The notes beneath the pieces were generated by a model that was given only the letters and a program-made list of their open reading frames with translations, had not been told where the DNA came from and searched no databases. 16,550 nt of DNA from DATMQA01 sp035566895 (GTDB lineage Bacteria > Verrucomicrobiota > Verrucomicrobiia > Limisphaerales > UBA8199): assembly GCA_035566895.1 (NCBI GenBank), contig DATMQA010000065.1, positions 1-16,550 on the forward strand, given 5' to 3'. The position numbers and the translations under genes are program-made. Below, one piece after another: positions 1-6,377 of the stretch (position 1 is its first letter; each line of letters opens with the position of its first letter).

Positions 1-210
1 GATGGACCTATCCAACGCACAAGCCGCCCGTGCGGCCAGCACCGCCACTGGTTCCAATTGGTTTTGGGGAACGACACATTCTCGACAGGTCGCGTTCATG
101 CACGGATTCTACACCCCCCTGCAAGAAACTGGGTTGCGCCCTTACACGCCATAACCCCACCTTTTAGCTTGCTATTCGCCTGCTTGCCACTTTATCATCC
201 TGCGACCATC
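1..210. other. Leader region before the first gene; no separate gene seen
   Basis: The reading frame of the downstream gene is open all the way to the left edge, but residues encoded before 211 look like chance translation and precede an obvious signal peptide. A small GC hairpin (GCCGC-CCGT-GCGGC, 23-36) has no T-run. A possible sigma-70 pair, TTGCTA (169-174) and TATCAT (193-198) with an 18-bp gap, would leave a leader of only a few bases, so I give it little weight. Confidence 0.4.
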
Positions 211-1776
211 ATGCCCATTCTGCCATTGCGGTTTTGTCTCCCGCTTGCAAGTTCATTGCTTTTGGCCTGGGCCAGTCCAGCGGCGGTTACACTTCGAGTT
301 GGACAGAACTTCACCGGCGCCACTTACGGAATCGACTCTTTCGACCGGCCGCCGGACGCGGGCCTGGCGGTTGGCCCGTCCAACGTTGTCGAGTTCATCA
401 ATGGCCGATTCTCCGTCTTCACCAAGACCAATGGCTCGCCCATCCAAACGGAAACGGACGACGCGTTCTGGAGAAGCGCCGGTGTTTCCGTCCCGTCGGC
501 CTTTGTGAGTGACCCGCGCATCCTCTTCGATGCCGCGTCCCAACGCTGGTTCGCTTCCATGGTGGACGTCCCCTACAGCGGCGGTAACCGCTTCCTGCTG
601 GCGGTCTCGGCCAATGCGGACCCGACCGGGACCTGGAACGGTGTGGCCTGGACGGCCGACTCGCTGAACGGATATCTCGCCGATTTCCCGACTCTCGGAA
701 TCGACGCTACCGGCGTTTACTTGAGTGGGGACATGTTTGACGGCGACAATCCCGTCGGCTCGCTCCTGAACTGGATTCCCAAGCAGGATTTGCTGGCCAG
801 CCCCCCGAGCGTCGCCAGACTCACCTCCTCGGGCCTGCTGGACTACGCCACCTATGGCATGGTCCTCCAACCCGCGGTGACGCTCGGCTTGGCCTCCACG
901 CCTGAAGCCGTTCTGGCAGTGGGCAATCTCGGTACTGATCTCCAATCTCACTCGAACCTGGTCGCGTTCACGCTCAGAAACGCGGTCCTCCCCGGCGACC
1001 TTGCACTTTCAGCTCCCGGCTCCATTTTCGTCCCACCCTACACGGTCCCCATCGACCCGCCGCAGCCCGGCGGCGCCGATAACCTGGACGATGGCGACGC
1101 GCGCTTCAGCGCGGTGGTGTACCGCATCGGCGATGTCCTTTATGCAACCCACTCTGTAGAAGTGGACAACCGCGCTGCGATTCAGTGGTTCCAGGTTAAC
1201 GCCACGAACCAAACCCTGATCCAGAGCGGCACCATCACCGACCCGGTGTCGCACCTCTTTTATCCGGCGATTGCCGCCAACGCCGCCGGAACCGTCGTCA
1301 TCGTCTTTAATTCCTGCGGCACCAATTCGTTCATCAGTTCCTACGCGATGGTGGGTGAGCCGAGCAATGGCAGCCTTACGTTCGGCAACCCGGTGCTGCT
1401 CAAAGCCGGCCTGGCCGGATACCGGACCAACATTACTTCCATCAGCCGCTGGGGCGACTACAGCGCTATCAGCCCGGACCCGTCCGACCCGACCCGGTTC
1501 TGGAGCCTCACCCAGTACCCATCGAGTCAAACCGCGTGGTCGACCCAAATCACGGAGCTCATCACCAGCCCACTGGTCCTCGCGCTCAACCTTTCCGGCA
1601 CCAATGCAGTCCTCTCCTGGTCGGCAAGCGCGGCCGGCTTCCAACTTCAATCCACTCCCTCACTGGTCCCGGCGAATTGGACGCCAGTCCCGCAACCGGC
1701 GGTCCTAACCGGTAACCAGTACTCCGTCGCGCTGCCAATGGCCAGGGCCGCGGCGTTCTTCCAACTGGTAAAATGA
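211..1776 (+). CDS. Secreted beta-rich protein of unknown function with verrucomicrobial-type C-terminal module
   Basis: A 521-residue exported protein. I start it at ATG 211, because the protein then opens with a clean signal peptide: a short n-region with Arg7, a hydrophobic stretch at about 9-21, and a likely cleavage after ASPAA (~25). The upstream in-frame TTG at 58 would bury this signal. The mature part begins with 'NFTG.TYG.DS...PPDAGLAVGP..VVEFINGRFSVF', resembling a family of exported, probably beta-propeller-like proteins, and contains 'DPRILFDAASQRWFASMVD' and 'DFPTLGIDATGVYLSGD'. An acidic loop, NLDDGDARF, could bind a metal. Residues ~455-521 form a short Ig/Fn3-like module (LSW.ASAAGFQLQSTPSL ... 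AAFFQLVK) common in Verrucomicrobiota surface proteins. No catalytic motif is recognised. It converges on the regulator gene ending at 1851. Confidence 0.88.
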   Translation: MPILPLRFCLPLASSLLLAWASPAAVTLRVGQNFTGATYGIDSFDRPPDAGLAVGPSNVVEFINGRFSVFTKTNGSPIQTETDDAFWRSAGVSVPSAFVSDPRILFDAASQRWFASMVDVPYSGGNRFLLAVSANADPTGTWNGVAWTADSLNGYLADFPTLGIDATGVYLSGDMFDGDNPVGSLLNWIPKQDLLASPPSVARLTSSGLLDYATYGMVLQPAVTLGLASTPEAVLAVGNLGTDLQSHSNLVAFTLRNAVLPGDLALSAPGSIFVPPYTVPIDPPQPGGADNLDDGDARFSAVVYRIGDVLYATHSVEVDNRAAIQWFQVNATNQTLIQSGTITDPVSHLFYPAIAANAAGTVVIVFNSCGTNSFISSYAMVGEPSNGSLTFGNPVLLKAGLAGYRTNITSISRWGDYSAISPDPSDPTRFWSLTQYPSSQTAWSTQITELITSPLVLALNLSGTNAVLSWSASAAGFQLQSTPSLVPANWTPVPQPAVLTGNQYSVALPMARAAAFFQLVK

Positions 1777-1784
1777 TTCTCCGG

Positions 1785-1844
1785 GCCGCGCTGGAAATGC
1801 TCGAACGCCCGCCCGCCTCACCGGTTTGGGCAGCCGCGCTGGAA
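1785..1844. repeat. 12-bp direct repeat in a convergent gap
   Basis: The 74-bp space between two converging genes contains GCCGCGCTGGAA twice, at 1785-1796 and 1833-1844. No hairpin with a T-run is seen, so neither gene has a recognisable intrinsic terminator here. The function, if any, is unknown. Confidence 0.4.
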
Positions 1845-1850
1845 GAGGAT

Positions 1851-3290
1851 TCAGGCTCGCTCTTTCTGGACCTTCAAGCGCTTCATCTTTGAGACGAGAG
1901 TCGTCGGCTTGATTCGCAACAACGCGGCGGCGCCATCGGCGCCATAGATTTTCCAATTCGTCTTGCGCAGACCGGCCACCAGTATCTCGCGCTCGCGAAC
2001 TTCCAGTTCATCGAAAGACAGGTCTTCCTCCTCCGCGCGCTGTGAAACAACCGTGGCGCGATTCGGGCGCGCTTCGCTGTTGCTGCGATGGGGCAGGTCG
2101 AATTGAAGCTTGCCACCGCGGGCAAGAATGACCGCACGTTCGATGACGTTCTGCAACTCGCGCACGTTGCCAGGCCAGTCATAGTCCTGCAATTCCTGCA
2201 CCTGAAGTTTTGTCAGGCGCGGCTGGGTAACGCCGAGGCGGCGGGCGGCTTGCTTGATGAAGTGCTGAGCCAGCTCCCCCACGTCTTCAAGGCGCTCGCG
2301 CAAGGGCGGCACTTCGATCGGGAAAACGCTCAGACGATAGTAGAGGTCGAGGCGGAAGCGGCTGGCTTTGGCCTCGGCCAGCAGGTCGCGATTGGTGGCG
2401 GCGATGAGGCGCACCTTTACGGTACGGGTGCGCTCGTCTCCGACCCGCTCGAACTGGCCCTCCTGCAACACGCGCAGCAGTTTGCTTTGCAGGTCCAGGG
2501 GAATTTCACCGATTTCGTCGAGAAAGAGAGTGCCGTCATCGGCCAGCTCAAAGCGACCGACCCGGTCTTTGATGGCGCCAGTAAACGAGCCCCGGACATG
2601 GCCAAAGAATTCGCTCTCGAACAACTCCTTGGGAATGGAGGCGCAATTGACCCGGACCAGCGAGCGGTCTTTGCGCGAGCTCAAGTCATGAATCGCCCGC
2701 GCCACCAGTTCCTTGCCGGTGCCGGACTCTCCTAAAATGATCACGTTGGCCTCGGTCGGGGCGACGGTGGTAATTTGCGCCAGGACTTTCTGGAGCGCCG
2801 GACTGCGCCCGATGATGTTGCCGAAGCTGGCCCGGACCTCGTCCTGGAGGAATTCGTTTTCGAACTCGAGGTTCTTCTGCTTCGCGATGCAACTCAACGC
2901 CACGACCCGGCCGACCACCTCGTCCCGCTCGTTGCGATACGGAGTCGATTTCACGTACATCCAATGCAGCCGGCCATCCTTGCGTTTCATTTCGAATTCG
3001 AAGCATTTGGGCTCGTCCGGCGGCGTTTTGCTGGCCGCGCAATCGGCAGGTTGCGGGTCGGCGCGCAAGAGATAAGGGGTCTGGCCGAGCAGTTCCTCGG
3101 GCGAATAACCCGTGATCTCGTATACCAACCGATTGGCGTAAATGATTCGGCAGTCACCATCCAGAATCATCACCCCTTCGGAGAGGCTTTCCAAAGCCGT
3201 ACGATAAAACGTCCCGGACTCGGGGAAGACCTCCAAGCCAATGCCGTTTCCCGCCTGTACATCTGCAACTGGATTCATGCGAGCTAACAT
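1851..3290 (-). CDS. PAS-domain sigma-54-dependent transcriptional activator (bacterial enhancer-binding protein)
   Basis: A 479-residue cytoplasmic activator that remodels sigma-54 RNA polymerase with ATP. A PAS domain (~25-138; 'GVMILDGDCRIIYANRLVYEITGYSPEELLGQ') presumably senses a ligand or redox cue. The AAA+ domain (~158-390) has Walker A GESGTGKE (187-194), the sigma-54 contact loop GSFTGA (234-239; usually GAFTGA), Walker B LFLDEI (255-260) and DWPGNVRELQN. A Fis-type helix-turn-helix lies at ~445-475 (TNWKIYGADGAAALL...KMKRL), of the FhlA-like kind. There is no receiver domain, so it is not a classic two-component regulator. The start is either ATG 3290 or ATG 3278; neither has a clear Shine-Dalgarno. 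A 16-bp palindrome 22 bp upstream may be an autoregulatory site. It is a good candidate for activating the sigma-54 promoters seen further right (inference). Confidence 0.95.
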   Translation of the reverse strand: MLARMNPVADVQAGNGIGLEVFPESGTFYRTALESLSEGVMILDGDCRIIYANRLVYEITGYSPEELLGQTPYLLRADPQPADCAASKTPPDEPKCFEFEMKRKDGRLHWMYVKSTPYRNERDEVVGRVVALSCIAKQKNLEFENEFLQDEVRASFGNIIGRSPALQKVLAQITTVAPTEANVIILGESGTGKELVARAIHDLSSRKDRSLVRVNCASIPKELFESEFFGHVRGSFTGAIKDRVGRFELADDGTLFLDEIGEIPLDLQSKLLRVLQEGQFERVGDERTRTVKVRLIAATNRDLLAEAKASRFRLDLYYRLSVFPIEVPPLRERLEDVGELAQHFIKQAARRLGVTQPRLTKLQVQELQDYDWPGNVRELQNVIERAVILARGGKLQFDLPHRSNSEARPNRATVVSQRAEEEDLSFDELEVREREILVAGLRKTNWKIYGADGAAALLRIKPTTLVSKMKRLKVQKERA

Positions 3291-3311
3291 GGCCTAAAAC
3301 GCCGCGCGACG

Positions 3312-3327
3312 CAACGATGCATCGTTG
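3312..3327. promoter_or_regulatory. 16-bp perfect palindrome, candidate operator
   Basis: CAACGATGCATCGTTG reads the same on both strands without interruption. It sits 22 bp upstream of the ATG of the PAS sigma-54 activator gene. Enhancer-binding proteins with Fis-type HTHs bind dyad sites and often autoregulate, so this may be its own operator. It does not resemble the CGCGTC-N8-GACGCG dyads elsewhere in the window. Confidence 0.5.
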
Positions 3328-3527
3328 TTTCCGCCAAGGGGTGAGGTGGGGGTGACCGATACCAGCGGAGAAACCGGGAAAACCGCTGAGGCAGAGGTTT
3401 GGAGCCCTCGCTGCGAAGCCAATAGGCGGTTTGAGCCAGGCTATGAGTGGGGGCGAATTCCGCGATTTTACCTTGGCGGGGTTCCGGAAGGGGTGTTGAG
3501 CTTGGCATCGGGGTGAAATCGGTCATG

Positions 3528-3580
3528 AAAAAAAATTAGTGTTAAAAAAGGTTAAAAACCGCTAAAAAAGGTTAAAACCG
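3528..3580. repeat. 10-bp-phased A-tract/GYTAA array (probable curved DNA)
   Basis: After an A9 run (3528-3536) come four decamers in perfect register from 3541: GTTAAAAAAG, GTTAAAAACC, GCTAAAAAAG and GTTAAAACCG. Each holds a 4-6 bp A-tract spaced exactly 10 bp apart, close to one helical turn. That is the textbook arrangement for intrinsically bent DNA. The same GYTAA decamer rhythm recurs at 3795 and 3998 in the same spacer. Confidence 0.75.
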
Positions 3581-3732
3581 CGGGAGCGGGATGGGGTGGA
3601 TGGGGGGCGGCGGCGAGGGTGCGGGGGTTCTGGGCGGCGGGTGATTGAGGGCTTTCATATTTGCTTTTGCGGTTTCAGTCTGAGCAATAGGTCGTTCAGA
3701 GCCTGGCGGGTTTCGTCGCCTTACCCTGAGGT

Positions 3733-3791
3733 CGTGCAGTGCGGTGGAAAAATTATTAATTATCGTACAAGAGCCTCCAAGAGGCTGCACG
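3733..3791. other. Possible structured RNA or cruciform element
   Basis: CGTGCAG (3733-3739) is complementary to CTGCACG (3785-3791), and a tight hairpin AGCCTC-CAA-GAGGCT (3772-3786) overlaps its right arm by two bases, so the two pairings compete. An AT-rich stretch (3749-3763) lies between. It could be part of a small RNA or an attenuator, but nothing identifies a known family. Confidence 0.25.
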
Positions 3792-3794
3792 AGT

Positions 3795-3809
3795 GTTAAA
3801 TAGTGTTAA
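3795..3809. repeat. GTTAA pair with 10-bp spacing
   Basis: GTTAA occurs at 3795 and 3805, exactly 10 bp apart, within GTGTTAAATAGTGTTAAC. It is a second, smaller cluster of the motif seen at 3541-3580. Confidence 0.4.
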
Positions 3810-3821
3810 CATGCAGGGAAA

Positions 3822-3840
3822 AGGCGCTCATCGGGCGCCT
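3822..3840 (+). terminator. GC hairpin, weak terminator-like
   Basis: AGGCGC (3822-3827) and GCGCCT (3835-3840) pair around a 7-base loop. The following bases are only loosely T-rich (GGTTTCTGGG, then TTGTTTTCTC 20 bases on), so it is not a canonical intrinsic terminator, and no gene clearly ends just before it. Confidence 0.25.
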
Positions 3841-3997
3841 GGTTTCTGGGCGGTGGTTGTTTTCTCATTTTTGATATTCTCGGGGGCCGGTCGCGCTCGC
3901 CGACACAGCTCTCCACTATGTATTGTGCGACGAATCTTGTCTGACGGCGGACAGGCTTGAAAGAGTGGCCGGCAAAGGGTCCGGAAAAAAAATTAAA

Positions 3998-4031
3998 GCT
4001 AAGTATCGCTAAGGAGTGCTAAAGTCGCTGA
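3998..4031 (+). repeat. Three phased GCTAA repeats at the start of the peroxiredoxin gene
   Basis: GCTAA begins at 3998, 4008 and 4018, exactly 10 bp apart, followed by GCTGA at 4027. The series runs into the ATG of the peroxiredoxin gene (4031) and spans its AAGGAG (4011-4016). It repeats the rhythm of the arrays at 3541 and 3795, suggesting a regulator that reads one face of the helix, or an RNA-level element in the leader. Confidence 0.5.
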
Positions 4032-4597
4032 TGAACGAAGGGCCATACGCGCAGCTTCCCGCAAACCTGCCTGTCCCTGTGGACGACGGGGCTTGCGCTC
4101 ATCTTCCGGGGAAGCGCCTTCCGGACATTGCCCTCCTTGCCACGTCAAACCAACGTGTCAATCTGCGCCGGCAGACCGGGCTAATTGTACTTTACGCTTA
4201 TCCGATGACAGGCCGCCCTGGTGTTCCCCTTCCGGCAGGGTGGGACGCCATTCCCGGCGCGCGCGGCTGCACACCGGAGTCGTGCGGCTTCCGCGACTTG
4301 CACGCGGAGATGCGACGGCTGGGCGCAGAAGTCTTTGGACTAAGCACGCAAGCAAGCGATTATCAGCGCGAAGCCCACGACCGGTTGCGGCTGCCTTTTG
4401 AATTATTGAGCGACGAGGGCTTCGCATTCATTGATGCGCTTTCTCTGCCGACTTTCGCGGTGGATTCGATGCGGCTGGTGCGCCGTCTGACGCTGGTTTG
4501 CCTGTCTGGCATTATCGGACAGGTTTTCTACCCAATCTTCCCGCCAGACCGGCACGCGGCGGAGGTGGTTGCATTTCTCAAGAGTCGAAAAGCATAG
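4031..4597 (+). CDS. Peroxiredoxin, PrxQ/BCP-like (AhpC/TSA fold)
   Basis: A 188-residue cytoplasmic thiol peroxidase, expected to reduce hydrogen or organic peroxides. The active-site block GCTPESCGFRD has the peroxidatic cysteine followed five residues later by a second cysteine, the atypical 2-Cys arrangement of PrxQ/BCP. Before it is an unusual insertion, 'YPMTGRPGVPLPAGWDAIPGA', which lengthens the loop ahead of the catalytic Cys; I recall a sub-family of AhpC/TSA proteins with this same insert. 'GAEVFGLSTQASDYQREAHDRL.LPFELLSDEGF' and 'VFYPIFPPDRHAAEVVAFL' complete the thioredoxin fold. I chose ATG 4031; an in-frame GTG at 4016 would add five residues, but AAGGAG (4011-4016) overlaps it. 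The spacing from that AAGGAG to ATG 4031 is long (14 nt), so the start is not certain. The gene is alone, converging on the activator ending at 4657. Confidence 0.9.
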   Translation: MNEGPYAQLPANLPVPVDDGACAHLPGKRLPDIALLATSNQRVNLRRQTGLIVLYAYPMTGRPGVPLPAGWDAIPGARGCTPESCGFRDLHAEMRRLGAEVFGLSTQASDYQREAHDRLRLPFELLSDEGFAFIDALSLPTFAVDSMRLVRRLTLVCLSGIIGQVFYPIFPPDRHAAEVVAFLKSRKA

Positions 4598-4600
4598 AGC

Positions 4601-4614
4601 GGTTCGTCCGAACC
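4601..4614. terminator. Short hairpin between convergent genes
   Basis: GGTTC-GTCC-GAACC lies three bases after the peroxiredoxin stop, in the 59-bp gap to the converging activator gene. The stem is only five pairs and no T-run follows on either strand, so termination is a guess. Confidence 0.25.
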
Positions 4615-4656
4615 ATTACACGGCGCATTTGCCGATGGCTCCAACTGGAAACACTT

Positions 4657-5847
4657 TCACGCTTGGGCACGGGAAATACCGAGCTTTTTCATCTTGGCGA
4701 TTAGCGTCGTTCGCGCCAACCCGAGTCTGGCCCCGGCGCCCTTTGGACCTCCAAGAACCCAGTTAGTTGCGGCCAGAGCCCGGATGATGTGCTCGCGTTC
4801 CACGTCTTTGAGCGTTGTTCTATCATCCACCTGGTCCAGACCAACCGCCCCGGTCGTCTGAGACAATGATTGCAATTCCTCCAGACACGGCCGCAGGACC
4901 TTGCCCGGCGAGAGAATTACCGCCCGCTCCACGACGTTTTGCAATTCACGAACATTCCCGGGCCACTGGTAGCGCACCAAAGCCTCCATCGCTTCAACTG
5001 GAACCTCAGTAACTCGTCTGCTCGCCCTCCCGGAGTAAAGTTCAACAAAATGGCGAACCAACAGCGGGATGTCTTCGGACCGTTCCCGCAGAGCTGGCAC
5101 GCGCAGAGGAAAAACGTTCAAGCGATAATAGAGGTCAGGCCGGAATTCCCTGGCGGCGACCATGCGCGCCAGGTCGCGGCTGGTAGCCGCCACGATTCGC
5201 ACACTCACCCGCGTGGTCTGAGTGCTGCCAATACGTTCAAATTCCTGCTCCTGGAGCACGCGCAACAGCTTCGGCTGCAACTCAAGGGGGATGTCTCCGA
5301 TTTCGTCGAGAAACAGCGTGCCGCCGTCTGCCATTTCGAAGCGTCCGATCCGTCGGTTAACTGCCCCGGTGAATGCGCCACGTTCGTGACCGAACAGTTC
5401 GCTTTCGAGCAGTCCGGCCGGAATCGCGGCGCAGTTCACCTTGATAAACGGACGGTCGCGGCGCGGGCTCAGGTTGTGGATCGCTCGCGCAATAAGTTCC
5501 TTCCCGGTGCCCGTCTCTCCTAAAATGAGGACGGTAGAACCGGTCGGGGCGACAACTTTAACCTGTTTGCACAAAGCGCTCATCACAGTGCTTCTCCCAA
5601 TGATCTCCTCAAGGGTGTCTGCGGAAGGTACACGCTCTTCAAAGCATATTGGCTTGCTTGTGGAACTCTTATGATTTTCGAGCGACGGTGACAGAGCGAG
5701 AGAGCAGGCATTTCCGACTCGGTCATCGCGGCGTTGAGCGCGCGTAACGCTTTCTGTTTCGTTGCCGTCCAGAAGGTCCGAGCCTGATCGCTTCCAGGCC
5801 AAATCTCCTCGCGCAGGAGCGGCCGATTCTTCAATGGTCGTATTCAT
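4657..5847 (-). CDS. Sigma-54-dependent AAA+ activator lacking its own receiver domain (Fis-type HTH)
   Basis: A 396-residue enhancer-binding protein. Residues 1-~78 are low in conserved features and hold no receiver, GAF or PAS signature. The AAA+ domain (~81-315) carries Walker A GETGTGKE (110-117), the sigma-54 loop GAFTGA (157-162), Walker B LFLDEI (178-183) and WPGNVRELQN (295-304). The Fis-type HTH is at ~361-391 (TNWVLGGPKGAGARLGL...KMKKLGI), very similar to that of the activator at 1851-3290, so the two look like paralogues. The start at ATG 5847 has AAAGGA eight bases upstream and shares one base (TAATG) with the stop of the receiver gene before it, which implies translational coupling. 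I infer the two proteins act together, the lone receiver supplying the missing input domain. Confidence 0.94.
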   Translation of the reverse strand: MNTTIEESAAPARGDLAWKRSGSDLLDGNETESVTRAQRRDDRVGNACSLALSPSLENHKSSTSKPICFEERVPSADTLEEIIGRSTVMSALCKQVKVVAPTGSTVLILGETGTGKELIARAIHNLSPRRDRPFIKVNCAAIPAGLLESELFGHERGAFTGAVNRRIGRFEMADGGTLFLDEIGDIPLELQPKLLRVLQEQEFERIGSTQTTRVSVRIVAATSRDLARMVAAREFRPDLYYRLNVFPLRVPALRERSEDIPLLVRHFVELYSGRASRRVTEVPVEAMEALVRYQWPGNVRELQNVVERAVILSPGKVLRPCLEELQSLSQTTGAVGLDQVDDRTTLKDVEREHIIRALAATNWVLGGPKGAGARLGLARTTLIAKMKKLGISRAQA

Positions 5848-6284
5848 TAGATCTTTCCTTTGTCATCGGGCGAGGTCTTGAGTGCGTTGCGTATGGCGAG
5901 CAGCAGCACATTTTTATTGACTGGTTTTTGCAGAAACTCAACAGCGCCTGCCTGCAAGGCCCGGCGCTCGTCATCAGCAGAAGCGTGAGCAGACAGGAAA
6001 ATGATGGGAACCGGATTGAAGTCCCCAGCCAGGCGGCGCTGCAGCTCCAAACCATTCATGCCAGGCATGCGCAAATCCAGTATCAGACAGGCTGTCTCTT
6101 CAGCCAGCCCCGACGCCAGAAATTCTTCCGCTGACGCAAAAGCCTCCACACGAAATCCGTCAGCGAGAAGCAGCCTCCGGGTGGAACTCCTCATCAATCG
6201 GTCATCGTCCACAAGCGAAATGAGGGCCTCGCCGAGATTCTTGTTTTTTGAATTCGATGCTTTCCCTCTACCGCTATTGTTCAT
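5847..6284 (-). CDS. Single-domain response regulator (receiver)
   Basis: A 145-residue CheY-like receiver with no output domain. Acidic pocket D26-D28, phospho-acceptor D70 (LILDLRMPGMNG), conserved Ser98 (FLSAH) and Lys120 (EFLQKPVN) are all present, so it should be phosphorylatable. The sequence resembles FixJ-type receivers. The first ~18 residues are a basic, Ser/Asn-rich extension, and the start is uncertain: AAGG lies only two bases before ATG 6284. It is the first gene of a two-gene unit with the sigma-54 activator, overlapping by one base. No dedicated kinase adjoins it; the kinase at 11968-14088 is one candidate partner (inference). Confidence 0.92.
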   Translation of the reverse strand: MNNSGRGKASNSKNKNLGEALISLVDDDRLMRSSTRRLLLADGFRVEAFASAEEFLASGLAEETACLILDLRMPGMNGLELQRRLAGDFNPVPIIFLSAHASADDERRALQAGAVEFLQKPVNKNVLLLAIRNALKTSPDDKGKI

Positions 6285-6377
6285 GCCTTAGGTTCGCCGG
6301 TCGCATGGAGGAATTCTACTCCCCTTTGGTCAGGGCCGGCCCTAACCTTTGGTCTAGGTCTAATTCAATCAAATATT
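6285..6377. promoter_or_regulatory. Divergent control region with 12-bp palindrome and direct repeats
   Basis: This 93-bp region separates the receiver gene (minus) from the serine hydrolase gene (plus). It holds the perfect palindrome AGGGCCGGCCCT (6332-6343), flanked by a 9-bp direct repeat CCTTTGGTC at 6323-6331 and 6346-6354 (23-bp period), then a tandem GGTCTA GGTCTA (6351-6362). This resembles an operator, but no clear sigma-70 or sigma-54 promoter could be placed. Confidence 0.45.

Larger units (their letters stand above)
3328..4030. other. Gene-poor 700-bp spacer with phased repeats and hairpins
   Basis: No convincing gene is present. Short frames here (for example 3284-3526 on the minus strand and 3596-3799 on the plus strand) have no ribosome-binding site and no protein-like composition. 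The left part (3341-3525) is G-rich on the plus strand, followed by an A-tract block, then a G-rich block (3580-3640). Three separate clusters of 10-bp-spaced GYTAA repeats and several hairpins are listed individually. No convincing -24/-12 promoter was found for the flanking genes. Confidence 0.6.

Noticed and set aside
88..101. GG-N10-GC pattern upstream of the secreted protein gene
   Set aside because: The flanking bases (AGGTCG, ATGCA) match the sigma-54 consensus too weakly.
253..951. 232-codon minus-strand frame opposite the first secreted protein
   Set aside because: It is antisense to a well-supported gene, has low-complexity Arg/Gly/Glu composition and no recognisable motif; high GC makes such shadow frames common.
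2775..3287. 170-codon plus-strand frame opposite the PAS activator
   Set aside because: It mirrors the codon pattern of the activator gene and matches no family.
3284..3526. 80-codon minus-strand frame before the PAS activator
   Set aside because: No Shine-Dalgarno, Pro/Arg-rich chance composition, and it contains the 16-bp palindrome.
3541..3580. Decamer array considered as a CRISPR
   Set aside because: Units are 10 bp with no unique spacers and no cas genes; it is a phased tandem repeat.
4870..5523. 217-codon plus-strand frame opposite the second sigma-54 activator
   Set aside because: It is antisense to conserved AAA+ motifs, and a similar shadow (2088-2735) occurs opposite the paralogous activator, as expected from shared coding on the other strand.
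6291..6305. GG-N10-GC pattern in the receiver/serine hydrolase divergent region
   Set aside because: Both elements (AGGTTC and TCGCA) are poor; insufficient to call a promoter.
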